From NCBI RefSeq assembly GCF_021261315.1, contig NZ_JAJSAX010000008.1, positions 1-64,000 of the forward strand: a DNA stretch of 64,000 bases. Reading direction: 5' to 3'. Source of the stretch: Epilithonimonas sp. JDS. GTDB taxonomy: Bacteria > Bacteroidota > Bacteroidia > Flavobacteriales > Weeksellaceae. The notes beneath the pieces are model-generated. The model was not told the DNA's origin. It worked only from the letters and a program-made list of their open reading frames with translations, and did no database searches. Made by a program: the position numbers and the translations under genes. Position 1 is the stretch's first letter. Every line of letters begins with the position of its first letter. Positions 24,675 to 33,506 of this stretch are shown here, piece after piece.

Positions 24675-27032
24675 TTATTTGTTAAAATCTATATCTTCTC
24701 CGGAATTAAGAGCTTCATTGGAACGATCCTCTTTCTTCACGGGTTTTTCCGGTACAATCTGAGTTGGATTTTTGAGCTCGTCTATCGACTGCAATCCGCC
24801 TTCATCACCGTAGCCATTTCTTAAATTATTAAGGTCGGAACAGCTTCCTGTCCAATTGGCAGGTTTGATGAATTTCTCATCCGGAAGGATATTCAAAGCT
24901 TTGTTTGCAAAGACTTTCTTCATAAAAATAGCCCAGATTGGAAGACCCATTTTCGCTCCCTGTCCTTCACCAGTACTGTAGAAGTGGGTTGCTCTGTCTT
25001 CCCAGCCTACCCAGACTCCGGTTGCCAGTTTCGGAACGATTCCCATAAACCAACCGTCGGAGTTGTTCTGTGTGGTTCCCGTTTTACCTGCAATCTCTGT
25101 TGTCGCAGGAATTCCACGTCTTCTGAGTTCACCAGAAGCAGTTCCGAATTCTGCCACACCTTTCATCAGATCGATCATTGTGTAGGCGTACATTTCGTTC
25201 ATCACTTCTTTCACAACTGGTTTCACTTCTTTGATCACGCGTCCGTTGGCATCTTCAATTCTCCAGATCATTTCCGGTTTGGTGTAGTTTCCAAAGTTGG
25301 CAAATGTACTGTAAGCTCCCAGCATTTCGTAGATTGTAATATCTGAAGTTCCTAATGCCATTGGCAAACTAGTGGAAATATCTGTCGTTACCCCAAGATC
25401 TCTAGCCGTTTGTATTACATTTTGCGTTCCGGACATCTCTGCCAGTCGCAGTGCGACAGGGTTTTGGGATTGAGCCAATGCATTTTTCAACGTCAGCATT
25501 CCACCTCTTCCCGGAACATGATAAGATCCTTTGTTAAAACTTGCATTGGAAACTGCGGAGCAAGGCGTCATCCCAAGATGCATAATTGCTGTTGCATAAA
25601 CGAAAGGTTTGAAAGTAGATCCTACCTGACGTTTCCCTTGTTTCACGTGATCGTATTGGAAATGCTGCCAGTTGATCCCTCCAACCCAAGCTTTGATATC
25701 GCCGGTTGCAGGTTCCATAGACATAAGTCCAGCCTGTGCAATCTGCTTGTGATAGCGGATAGAATCCCAAGGTGACATTTCTACTTCCTCCTCGCCCTGC
25801 CAGGTAAATCTTGACATTTTAACAGGTTTATGGAAATCCAGCATTATAGAATCCTCAGACATTCCTTCGGCCTTCAGCTGTTTGTATCTGCCAGTTCTTC
25901 GTACAGAAGACATCATCAGCTTATTAATATCCGGTTTTGAAAGGAAATAATAAGGTCTGTTTGAATTACGTCTCATTTCACCATCAAAGCTTCTCTGAAG
26001 ATCTGTCAAATGCTCTTTGATCGCCTCTTCAGCATATTTTTGCATTCTGGAATCTAATGTTACATAAATCTTTAATCCATTTTTGTAAAGATTCAGCTCT
26101 TTTCCTGTTTCCTTTTCGTAAGTTTCAAGATATTGCTGAATTTCTTTTCTCAGGTAAAATTTATAATAAGAAGAAAAGCCATCCTCTACCGTTTCGATTT
26201 CGTGGAAATCTACAACAACAGGTGTTGAAACTGCTTTTTCATACGTCGAATTATCGATATAACCTGTGTCCAGCATCTGCTTCAACACAACGTCTCTACG
26301 AACTTTCGCTTTCTCAGGATTTCTGTACGGATTGTTTCGTCTTGGTGCTTCCAGCATTGCTACAAAAGTTGCAGCTTCCGGCAAAGTCAACTGGCTTGTC
26401 GATTTATTAAAATAAACTCTGGACGCCATTTCGATTCCTTTTGCATTGAAAAGAAAATCCATTTTGTTGAAGTACAAAGCAACGATTTCTTCTTTAGTAT
26501 AACGTTTTTCCAAGCTCACGGCAACGCTCCACTCTTTCAGTTTCTGGAAAGCTCTTTCAATTTTGTTTTGAGATGCATTTCCGGTAAACAATAGCTTTGC
26601 AAGCTGCTGTGTAATGGTAGAACCTCCACCTCTCTCGCCTCCAAAACGGATCGCTCTCAGAATAGATTTAAGATCAATTCCCGAATGTTCTTTGAAACGC
26701 TCATCTTCTTTTGCCTGCAGTGCATACACCAAAAATGGCGGCAACTGTTTGTAAGTTACCGGTTTGGTCTTTTCCTTTTCGAATTTTCCCAAAAGTACAT
26801 TATCCGAAGAATAAATCTCCGATGCAACATATATATCAGGATTTTCGAGTTCCTTCACATCCGGCATATCTCCCACAAAACCTTGGGAAACAGCAAAAAA
26901 TAATCCCGAAATTCCTAAAACGACAGCAAAGAATGCGACCCAGATAATCTTGATCCATTTTCTGATGCCGGATTTTGCTTTTTTCTTGTCTGGCAGAGGA
27001 AAAGTTTTATGTTCAGTTTTCTTATTTTCCAT
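24675..27032 (-). CDS. Class A penicillin-binding protein (PBP1A-type transglycosylase/transpeptidase)
   Basis: A 785-residue bifunctional peptidoglycan synthase. One N-terminal membrane anchor (about 26-48) is followed by a GT51 domain with KEDERFKEHSGID, GGSTITQQLAKLL and EIVALYFNKMDFLFNAKGIE. The transpeptidase domain has SxxK in VGSTFKPF, SxN in AQSQNPVAL and KTG in AGKTGTTQN. All catalytic motifs are intact. A Lys/Glu/Asp-rich tail ends the protein. It follows gldH by 7 nt on the same strand, and probably belongs to the ricT-gldH-PBP unit. Confidence 0.95.
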   Translation of the reverse strand: MENKKTEHKTFPLPDKKKAKSGIRKWIKIIWVAFFAVVLGISGLFFAVSQGFVGDMPDVKELENPDIYVASEIYSSDNVLLGKFEKEKTKPVTYKQLPPFLVYALQAKEDERFKEHSGIDLKSILRAIRFGGERGGGSTITQQLAKLLFTGNASQNKIERAFQKLKEWSVAVSLEKRYTKEEIVALYFNKMDFLFNAKGIEMASRVYFNKSTSQLTLPEAATFVAMLEAPRRNNPYRNPEKAKVRRDVVLKQMLDTGYIDNSTYEKAVSTPVVVDFHEIETVEDGFSSYYKFYLRKEIQQYLETYEKETGKELNLYKNGLKIYVTLDSRMQKYAEEAIKEHLTDLQRSFDGEMRRNSNRPYYFLSKPDINKLMMSSVRRTGRYKQLKAEGMSEDSIMLDFHKPVKMSRFTWQGEEEVEMSPWDSIRYHKQIAQAGLMSMEPATGDIKAWVGGINWQHFQYDHVKQGKRQVGSTFKPFVYATAIMHLGMTPCSAVSNASFNKGSYHVPGRGGMLTLKNALAQSQNPVALRLAEMSGTQNVIQTARDLGVTTDISTSLPMALGTSDITIYEMLGAYSTFANFGNYTKPEMIWRIEDANGRVIKEVKPVVKEVMNEMYAYTMIDLMKGVAEFGTASGELRRRGIPATTEIAGKTGTTQNNSDGWFMGIVPKLATGVWVGWEDRATHFYSTGEGQGAKMGLPIWAIFMKKVFANKALNILPDEKFIKPANWTGSCSDLNNLRNGYGDEGGLQSIDELKNPTQIVPEKPVKKEDRSNEALNSGEDIDFNK

Positions 27033-27039
27033 TAATAAA

Positions 27040-27510
27040 TTATGGCTTTAAGTTTTGAATTTTAATTCCTATATCTTCTATTCCCGGCAAAACATCTTTT
27101 CTCATCGCCTGAGTGATTTTGACAGAATATTTACCGTTTTGCGGAAATTTATAATTCAGTTTGTACTGAAAAATGATCTCTTTGGTATCTCCGAAACCCG
27201 TTCCAATCCACTCGCCGTTTGGTTTTGCCAATACAAAATTGAGCGTGTCGGTTGAGATCTTTTTTTTACTTTGTTCAATACTTGCGATCAGCCTCAGATT
27301 GCTGTAAGGATAATCATTATTATTCCGAACGACAAAAAGCAGATTTTTCTGATTCTGAGCATCATTAATGTCAAAATCAATAGTCTGGATGTCTTTCTTT
27401 TTCCATTGATTATTGATGTCATTCACAAAAACTTTTTCATTTTCGTTTTGACAAGAAATCACGGATAAAAATAATATAAAAACGACGATCGATCTAAGCA
27501 TTACCTTCAT
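27040..27510 (-). CDS. gldH: Gliding motility lipoprotein GldH
   Basis: 157 residues from the ATG at 27510 (MKVMLRSIVV). An ATG at 27501 is an alternative. Longer in-frame starts lie wholly inside ricT and lack a signal peptide. The lipobox is SVISC with Cys20. The mature domain has NNDYPYSNLRL and the GEWIGTGFGD motif typical of GldH. GldH is needed for gliding in Flavobacterium johnsoniae. Many non-gliding Weeksellaceae keep it, presumably with T9SS. It overlaps the 3' end of ricT by up to 17 nt, and this ricT-gldH pairing is common in the group. Confidence 0.85.
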   Translation of the reverse strand: MKVMLRSIVVFILFLSVISCQNENEKVFVNDINNQWKKKDIQTIDFDINDAQNQKNLLFVVRNNNDYPYSNLRLIASIEQSKKKISTDTLNFVLAKPNGEWIGTGFGDTKEIIFQYKLNYKFPQNGKYSVKITQAMRKDVLPGIEDIGIKIQNLKP

Positions 27511-28960
27511 TTTTCGGCGGAAATTTCTTTTTCGGTTTTTTGAACGGTTTTTTGTGCGTTTTATTATCCGCAGGCTGTCCATCTGCTGGCTGACCATTCT
27601 GACTAGCTGCTCTGTTTTCTACAGGCTTCTGCTCATTTGGTCGGTTTCTGTTATCAGATTGCCTTGGATTTTTATTCCCAGCATTTTGATTATTAGCTGG
27701 TTGAGCTTTCGTTTCTCCACCTTTATTTTCTACCGGCTTTTGATCATTCGGACGGTTTCTGTTGTCTGCCTGTCTCGGATTTTTATTATCCGATTGTGGT
27801 CTTGAAGACCGGTTGTCAGGCTGTCTAGGATTGTTTCGATCTCTATTGTTGTTGTTTGGTCGCGGTTTTTTGTTCTTCTTTTCGAAACGATCCATACTGT
27901 TTTCCTGGATCAAATCGGAAGTTACCATACGGTTTTCCACCACTTTCACATCTTCCAAAGCCTTAGACTTCTCGCCTTTTTTGTTGATGGCAATCATCTT
28001 TTGGACTTCATAAATATCGATATCAAACCAAGCCATAGAGTTTTCTACGTAGGCAAACCACATTTTCTTTTTGAAAACATCGATTTTGATGCAGAACGCT
28101 CTTCCTTTTTCAGTATTCAGAACGGTGCTGGATGATGGGAAATCTCTTAAAACATCAAGATAAGTATCTAATTCATAATTAAGACAACACTTCAGTTTTC
28201 CGCATTGTCCTGCTAATTTTTGAGGATTGATGCTCAGCTGCTGATATCTCGCTGCATTGGTGTTCACGGAACGGAAATCCGTCAGCCAGGTAGAACAGCA
28301 AAGTTCACGGCCACAAGATCCAATTCCACCGACTTTTGCAGATTCCTGACGGAAGCCGATTTGCTTCATATCAATCTTCGTCCGGAAAGTCGAAGCATAT
28401 TCTTTAATCAGTACACGGAAATCAATTCGATTATCTGCTGTGTAATAAAAAGTAACTTTTGAGCCATCTCCCTGATATTCAACGTCTGTAATCTTCATTT
28501 CAAGATTTAGACCGTAAGCAATTTTACGCGCGTCTACCTTGATGGCATTTTCCTTATTTCTAAGGTCTTGCCAGGTTTCCACATCTTTTTGATTCGCAAG
28601 GCGATACACCTTTTGTATACTATCTGTGTGTACATTTTTCTTCTTCATCTGGATTTTCACCAGTTCTCCTGAAAGACTTACTACACCTATATCGTGACCC
28701 GGGCTGGATTCTACAGCAATGATACTTCCTATATGTAAAGGCAGGTTGTTGACGTTTCTATAATATAATTTACGTTCGTTTTTAAAACGGACTTCCACAT
28801 ATTCTGAACTTTTTGAACCCGAAGGATTAACGTCGGAAAGCCAGTCAAAAACACTTAATTTATAACTATTGCCACAAGTATCTACACTACTGCACCCACT
28901 GGCACTCTTCGTACCGCAAGAGTGGGAAGAATCGCCGGATGTTTTGCATCCACAACTCAT
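27494..28960 (-). CDS. ricT: PSP1-domain protein RicT with low-complexity tail
   Basis: A 488-residue protein. A Cys-rich start (MSCGCKTSG... with seven cysteines before residue 30) is followed by the PSP1/RicT domain (about 30-290). Its conserved Cys blocks GSCGRELCCSTW and CGKLKCCLNYE are probable Fe-S ligands. Residues from about 350 onward are Asn/Arg/Pro/Gln/Lys-rich with internal repeats such as NKNPRQADNRNRPNDQKPVE. In Bacillus, RicT with RicA and RicF supports RNase Y-dependent RNA maturation. In Bacteroidota the partners are unclear. It is the first gene of the unit with gldH and the PBP. Confidence 0.88.
   Translation of the reverse strand: MSCGCKTSGDSSHSCGTKSASGCSSVDTCGNSYKLSVFDWLSDVNPSGSKSSEYVEVRFKNERKLYYRNVNNLPLHIGSIIAVESSPGHDIGVVSLSGELVKIQMKKKNVHTDSIQKVYRLANQKDVETWQDLRNKENAIKVDARKIAYGLNLEMKITDVEYQGDGSKVTFYYTADNRIDFRVLIKEYASTFRTKIDMKQIGFRQESAKVGGIGSCGRELCCSTWLTDFRSVNTNAARYQQLSINPQKLAGQCGKLKCCLNYELDTYLDVLRDFPSSSTVLNTEKGRAFCIKIDVFKKKMWFAYVENSMAWFDIDIYEVQKMIAINKKGEKSKALEDVKVVENRMVTSDLIQENSMDRFEKKNKKPRPNNNNRDRNNPRQPDNRSSRPQSDNKNPRQADNRNRPNDQKPVENKGGETKAQPANNQNAGNKNPRQSDNRNRPNEQKPVENRAASQNGQPADGQPADNKTHKKPFKKPKKKFPPKNEGNA
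27615..27785. repeat. Direct repeat of about 111 bp inside ricT
   Basis: Copies begin near 27615 and 27727 (TTTTCTACAGGCTTCTG and TTTTCTACCGGCTTTTG on plus). They encode the repeated PRQxDNRNRPN-EQKPVEN units of the RicT tail. A third partial unit is at about 27800-27830. Confidence 0.65.
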
Positions 28961-28984
28961 ATTTTAATTTTTTATGTCTGATTG

Positions 28985-28992
28985 CAAAGTTA
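28985..28992 (-). promoter_or_regulatory. Candidate -7 box of ricT
   Basis: TAACTTTG on the minus strand, 24 nt before the ricT ATG. The -33 box is not convincing. Confidence 0.45.
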
Positions 28993-29311
28993 ATATAAAT
29001 TTTATTTAAGCTTAACGAATATCTTTTTTAAAAATACTTTTTTGTTAATTTTAAGTTAATACACGATTAATATTGATAAATAATTAAATAACAAACGTAA
29101 AATTTGTGATATATTTAAAATGGAATCAGCCGTTTTAGTATGCTTTGTGAAGACTTGTTTAAAATTAAACTGAGTCGGAAATAAATTTTATTATTAATTT
29201 AAAAATCTATCAATCAAATAGTTAATTAACTATCGAATTCAAACAATTATTCTTAGAATAGCAATGTTTAACATTTTTTATGTTTTTTTATAATTGTTAT
29301 CAAAATAATTA

Positions 29312-29319
29312 TAAATTTG
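29312..29319 (+). promoter_or_regulatory. Candidate -7 box of the FadL-type gene
   Basis: TAAATTTG, 20 nt before the ATG. TTG at 29294-29296 gives a short 15-nt spacer. Confidence 0.45.
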
Positions 29320-29339
29320 GAACATTAATAATAATCACT

Positions 29340-30578
29340 ATGAGAAGAATTTTAATGACCATGGCGTTAACCGCCGGTGTAATGGCATACGCAGGAGGAT
29401 TCCGAGTATCTCTTCAGGGCGTAAAGCAGCTAGCGATGGCTCATACCAGTGCTCACGCGGAGGATGCAAGTGTTGCATTTTTCAATCCTGCAGGTATTTC
29501 TTTTATTCCTAACAAATTAAGTGTAGCAGTGGGTGGTTTTGGCGTTTCTAACCAAATCACTTTCCAAAATACCAATACTTTGCAGCAAACAGAGACTGAT
29601 AATCCGCTGGGAACACCCATCTATGCGGCAGTTGCTTACAAAGTTCTGGACAATCTTTCTTTAGGTTTCAGTTTTTCCACACCTTTTGGAAGTACAATCG
29701 AATGGCCTACAGGCTGGGAAGGTGCAGAAATGGTAGAAAAATTAGAGCTGAAAAGTTACTTCTTCCAACCAATGGTTTCTGTAAAATTAGCACCTTGGGC
29801 ATCATTTGGAGCCAGCTACATCTATGCAAAAGGAAAAGTAGACTGGACAAAACGAGTAACGCAGCTTGGCGGATCTCTTAATCTTTTAGATGACGAGGCT
29901 ACCGGACACGGTTTTGGATTTGGTTTCTATTTTCAGCCAGACAGCCAGTGGGACGTGAGTGTTGCCTATCGCTCTCCTGTAGATATGAAAGCGGAAAACG
30001 GAAAAGCAACTTTTAATATTTCTCAAGCATTATATCCTAATATTGGTTTGGCAGCAACTGGCGGTGTTGACACCTTCAAAGCAACGTTACCTTTGGTGGA
30101 TGAAATTACAATAGGGGCAACCTACAAAGTGACTCCAAAGTGGCTGGTCTCTGCAGATTTCAATTACCACGGTTGGGAACGATACAATAAGCTGACTTTA
30201 GATTTTGCCAATGCACCTGTTGGTAATCAAGCGTCTGATCCTACTATTTTGGTAGCGCCTAAGAATTTCAAAAATGCCAAATCCATACGTGTAGGAACAC
30301 AATATATGTTCACCGATATGATTGCGGGTAGATTAGGTTGGTATTATGATGAGTCTCCTTATTCTGATGAGAATTTCATCCCGGAAACTCCTTCATTTAA
30401 CAATTATGTATTAACCGGAGGTATTGGACTAAAATTCAACAAATTAGGTGTAGATATTTCGGGAGCTTACGCAATGCCGGAAAGCAGAAAAGTAAACAAT
30501 AAGTACAACAGTTTTTACGGACAGGCTAAAGCAGATGTATTTTACTTTGGTTTAGGATTATCTTACAACGCATTTTAA
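29340..30578 (+). CDS. OmpP1/FadL/TodX family outer membrane protein
   Basis: 412 residues from the ATG at 29340 (MRRILMTMALTAGVMAYAGG), which provides a clean signal peptide and sits just after the -7 box. Further upstream frame extension lacks ATG support. The mature start GFRVSLQGVKQLAMAHTSAH and the motif VAFFNPAGIS are the FadL hallmarks, including the N-terminal hatch and NPA kink. Beta-strands run to a C-terminal aromatic (LSYNAF). It probably transports hydrophobic molecules across the outer membrane. A secreted SGNH hydrolase gene follows 14 nt later, so both may act on lipid substrates. Confidence 0.92.
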   Translation: MRRILMTMALTAGVMAYAGGFRVSLQGVKQLAMAHTSAHAEDASVAFFNPAGISFIPNKLSVAVGGFGVSNQITFQNTNTLQQTETDNPLGTPIYAAVAYKVLDNLSLGFSFSTPFGSTIEWPTGWEGAEMVEKLELKSYFFQPMVSVKLAPWASFGASYIYAKGKVDWTKRVTQLGGSLNLLDDEATGHGFGFGFYFQPDSQWDVSVAYRSPVDMKAENGKATFNISQALYPNIGLAATGGVDTFKATLPLVDEITIGATYKVTPKWLVSADFNYHGWERYNKLTLDFANAPVGNQASDPTILVAPKNFKNAKSIRVGTQYMFTDMIAGRLGWYYDESPYSDENFIPETPSFNNYVLTGGIGLKFNKLGVDISGAYAMPESRKVNNKYNSFYGQAKADVFYFGLGLSYNAF

Positions 30579-30592
30579 AAAATAGAATAATT

Positions 30593-32146
30593 ATGAAAAA
30601 GATATTTTTATCAAGTATAGCAGCTTCACTTTTATTTGCAGTGAGCTGTCAAACAGATTTCGATAACGATACGGAAGATGTTGTTGTAACCTCAGGAGAT
30701 GCCAACTTTTCCAAATATATTGCTTTAGGAAACTCCTTAACTTCCGGCTATAGAGACGGAGCATTGTACTCCAGTGGACAGAATGAATCATACCCTTCTA
30801 TGCTTGCAGGGCAAATGAAACTTGCTGGTGGAGGAGAATTTTCCCAACCAATGATGCCTAACGACGTTGGCGGATTTGTAGGTCTTCCTGGATTTGGTGG
30901 AAAATATAATCTTCAATTAGTAGATAAGAAAGACTATACCGGAGCAGTGGTAAGCCAATCTCTGTCTCCTGTTCAAGCACCTGCTGCTGCAACTCTTGAT
31001 GTAATTGGAGGAGCTGGAAAATATTTTAGCAATATGGGAGTTCCGGGAGCAAAATCATTCCACTTGATAACGCCTGGATATGGAAGTGTTTCTAACTTAT
31101 CGATTGGTGCTGCAAATCCTTATTTTGTAAGATTTGCTACCTCTGCTACTACAACAGTTTTGGCAGATGCTATGGCTCAATCTCCAACATTTTTCTCACT
31201 TTGGATTGGAGCAAATGATGTATTGTCTTATTCAACAAATGGCGGAACTAATTCGCAGACTGTAGGAGGCGTAACTACATACACCCAAGCAACTGACCAA
31301 AAAGACAATCCCAATCCCGCAACTTATAGAGCTAATGATATTTCTGATCCCGTATTGGTAGGAAATTCAATAAAAGCAGTCTTGGAAGGATTAAAAAGTA
31401 AAGGAGCTACAAAAGGTGTCATTGCTAATATTCCTTACGTAACATCTATACCTTATTTTACAACTGTGCCTTACAATCCAGTTCCACTGGCTGCTGCTTC
31501 TGCAACAGTTCTTAACGCAAACTTTGGACAGCTTAATGCTGCACTCGCAAGTCTTGGACAGGCGAAAAGATTTGTGACATTAACCGCTTCTGCTAATAAT
31601 CCTGTTCTTATTGTAGATAAAAGTCTTTTGGACATTTCTGCTTACCTGCCAGAAGCATCAAAAATGTATGGGCAAGCAAGACATGCGACTGCGGAAGATT
31701 TAATTTTACTGCCAGCATCTGGAATTATTGGTATCGATCCTACAACCGGATTGCCACCGAGTCCAACTTCCCAAAAAATTAACGGTGTGACAATTCCTTT
31801 GCCAGATCAATTGGTATTAACAAAAACAGAATCAGCAAAAGTAAAAACGGCTACAGATGCGTATAATCTGCAAATTGCAAATATTGCAACAGCTTATGGA
31901 TTAGCTTTTGTAAATGCAAATGCCAAAATGACTGAATTAAACTCAAATTCTGGAATTCAATTTGATGGTGTAAAATACACTGCAAAATTTGTTACAGGAG
32001 GTACCTTCTCACTAGATGGAGTACATCCACTTGGAAGAGGTTATGCAATTATTGCTAACGAATTCTTAAAAGCTATCAATTCGAAATACAGATCCAATCT
32101 TCCTATGGTAAATCCAAACTCCTACTCGGGCGTTAAGTTCCCATAA
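30593..32146 (+). CDS. SGNH/GDSL hydrolase lipoprotein
   Basis: A 517-residue protein. The lipobox is FAVSC with Cys19, so it is lipid-anchored at the cell surface or periplasm. Block I is ALGNSLTSGY with the catalytic Ser (GNSL in place of GDSL). Block III is WIGANDVLS (GxND). Block V is LDGVHPLGRG with the Asp-His pair. The length is greater than usual GDSL enzymes because of insertions between the blocks. It sits in an operon with the FadL-type protein, a pairing recurrent in Flavobacteriia, consistent with lipid ester hydrolysis followed by uptake. Substrate unknown. Confidence 0.9.
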   Translation: MKKIFLSSIAASLLFAVSCQTDFDNDTEDVVVTSGDANFSKYIALGNSLTSGYRDGALYSSGQNESYPSMLAGQMKLAGGGEFSQPMMPNDVGGFVGLPGFGGKYNLQLVDKKDYTGAVVSQSLSPVQAPAAATLDVIGGAGKYFSNMGVPGAKSFHLITPGYGSVSNLSIGAANPYFVRFATSATTTVLADAMAQSPTFFSLWIGANDVLSYSTNGGTNSQTVGGVTTYTQATDQKDNPNPATYRANDISDPVLVGNSIKAVLEGLKSKGATKGVIANIPYVTSIPYFTTVPYNPVPLAAASATVLNANFGQLNAALASLGQAKRFVTLTASANNPVLIVDKSLLDISAYLPEASKMYGQARHATAEDLILLPASGIIGIDPTTGLPPSPTSQKINGVTIPLPDQLVLTKTESAKVKTATDAYNLQIANIATAYGLAFVNANAKMTELNSNSGIQFDGVKYTAKFVTGGTFSLDGVHPLGRGYAIIANEFLKAINSKYRSNLPMVNPNSYSGVKFP

Positions 32147-32165
32147 TTAGATTATTAATAATGAC

Positions 32166-32203
32166 AAAGCCGTCTTGTTCTTCGTAACAGGACGGCTTTT
32201 TTT
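32166..32203 (+). terminator. Terminator of the FadL-SGNH operon
   Basis: Stem AAAGCCGTCTTGTT/AACAGGACGGCTTT (one mismatch) followed by T7. Confidence 0.9.
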
Positions 32204-32256
32204 ATTCGAATCTGAATATTATTTCTGAGTTATAAAATTTTGATTATTTTTACACT

Positions 32257-32682
32257 ATGCTTTCAAAAAGAGTCAAATACGCTATCAAAACTTTGCTTTT
32301 CCTAAACAGGACAGACAATGCTTCCCTATTTTCTGCAAAAAAAATATCGGAGAACGAACGTATTCCGCTCAAATTTCTGGAACAAATCCTGCGTGAACTG
32401 AAACAGAATAAAATACTGAAAAGCGAAAGAGGTGCAGAAGGCGGCTACACATTGATGAAAGATCCAGCCGACATTAAGGTTTTAGACGTCATCAGAATTG
32501 TGGATGGCCCGGTTGCATTATTGCCCTGCGCTTCCCTTAACTTTTATGAAAAATGTGCTGACTGTAAAGATGAAGGCACTTGCAGCATCAGAAAATTACT
32601 TATTAATGTCCGTGACAATATGCTGCCGATTTTAGACACCAGCATCGCAGATATGACCAAATCCGAAACTTCTGCCATCTAA
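32257..32682 (+). CDS. Rrf2 family transcriptional regulator
   Basis: A 141-residue regulator. The winged helix is at 1-75 with LKFLEQILRELKQNKILKS and GAEGGYTL (wing). The C-terminal cysteines Cys91, Cys100, Cys103 and Cys109 (LLPCAS, KCADCKDEGTC) provide the ligand set seen in cluster-binding Rrf2 members such as IscR, NsrR or CymR-like proteins. It probably senses Fe-S status, NO or redox. It touches tadA without a gap (TAA then ATG), so the three genes to 33498 form one unit. Confidence 0.88.
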   Translation: MLSKRVKYAIKTLLFLNRTDNASLFSAKKISENERIPLKFLEQILRELKQNKILKSERGAEGGYTLMKDPADIKVLDVIRIVDGPVALLPCASLNFYEKCADCKDEGTCSIRKLLINVRDNMLPILDTSIADMTKSETSAI

Positions 32683-33114
32683 ATGTTTACCGACGAATAC
32701 TTTATGAAAATGGCTTTCCACGAAGCTGAATTGGCTCTGGAAAAAGATGAAGTTCCAATTGGCTGCGTTGTCATTTCTAATAACAGAGTCATTGCAAAAT
32801 CTCATAATCTTACAGAAACCTTAAATGATGTGACAGCACACGCAGAGATGCAGGCTATTACCTCTGCCGCCAATTACCTTGGTGGGAAATATCTTCAGAA
32901 TTGTACATTGTACGTCACTCTGGAACCTTGTGTGATGTGTGCTGGTGCACTCAGCTGGTCGCAAATTACAAAAGTTGTGATCGGTGCAAGAGATGAGCAA
33001 CGCGGTTTTATTAATAAAGGTTTATCACTTCATCCAAAAACGGAAGTCGTCACCGGAATTATGGAAAATGAATGTTCTGAGATAGTGAAAAGCTTTTTTA
33101 AAAATAAAAGATAA
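32683..33114 (+). CDS. tadA: tRNA-specific adenosine deaminase TadA
   Basis: A 143-residue cytidine-deaminase fold enzyme that converts A34 to inosine in tRNA-Arg(ACG). The zinc site is His53 in TAHAEMQA with the catalytic Glu55, plus Cys83 and Cys86 in EPCVMCAGAL. The length is slightly shorter than E. coli TadA. The start directly follows the Rrf2 stop codon. Essential in most bacteria. Other nucleoside deaminases (guanine deaminase) share the fold, but LEPCVMCAGAL with this length favours TadA. Confidence 0.93.
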   Translation: MFTDEYFMKMAFHEAELALEKDEVPIGCVVISNNRVIAKSHNLTETLNDVTAHAEMQAITSAANYLGGKYLQNCTLYVTLEPCVMCAGALSWSQITKVVIGARDEQRGFINKGLSLHPKTEVVTGIMENECSEIVKSFFKNKR

Positions 33115-33117
33115 TCA

Positions 33118-33498
33118 ATGAAGATTTCTCATCTGGATCATCTCGTCTTAACCGTTTCTGACATTGAAAAAAGTGCTGAATTTTACACAAAAGTTCTTGG
33201 TTTCGAATTGGTTATATTTAACAACAGGAAAGCTTTAAAATTTGGCAATCAAAAGATTAATCTTCATCAAAAAGGAAAAGAATTTGAGCCTAAAGCTGAA
33301 AATCCAACAGCTGGTTCGGCTGACCTTTGTTTCATTGCCGAAACTAAATTGGAAGAGATTCTATCAGAATTAAAACAAAAAAACATTAACATCACAGAAG
33401 GCATCGTAGAAAGAACTGGCGCAAACGGAAAAATCAGATCTATATATTTCCGGGATCCCGATCTTAATCTAATCGAAGTCAGCAATTACATCCAATAA
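33118..33498 (+). CDS. VOC family protein (glyoxalase/bleomycin-resistance fold)
   Basis: A 126-residue single VOC domain with paired beta-alpha-beta-beta-beta units. It begins [20 protein letters not shown]; the first His (HLDH) is a usual metal ligand, and a late Glu is in NLIEVSNYI. The middle has LCFIAE. It resembles biphenyl-dioxygenase-like or fosfomycin-type VOC proteins, but substrate cannot be told. It is the last gene of the Rrf2-tadA unit, 3 nt after tadA, and converges on coaX with an 8-nt gap. Confidence 0.85.
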   Translation: MKISHLDHLVLTVSDIEKSAEFYTKVLGFELVIFNNRKALKFGNQKINLHQKGKEFEPKAENPTAGSADLCFIAETKLEEILSELKQKNINITEGIVERTGANGKIRSIYFRDPDLNLIEVSNYIQ

Positions 33499-33506
33499 AT
33501 TCGTCC

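Larger units (their letters stand above)
28961..29339. other. AT-rich divergent intergenic region
   Basis: 379 bp without a credible gene. It holds TAACTTTG on the minus strand (28985-28992), the likely -7 box of ricT 25 nt from its ATG, and TAAATTTG on plus (29312-29319), the likely -7 box of the FadL gene 21 nt from its ATG. The rest is AT-rich with no stable hairpin seen. Confidence 0.6.

Noticed and set aside
29280-29339. A longer N-terminus for the FadL-type protein
   Set aside because: It would cover the promoter box TAAATTTG, and the residues are not signal-like. The ATG at 29340 gives a clean signal peptide.
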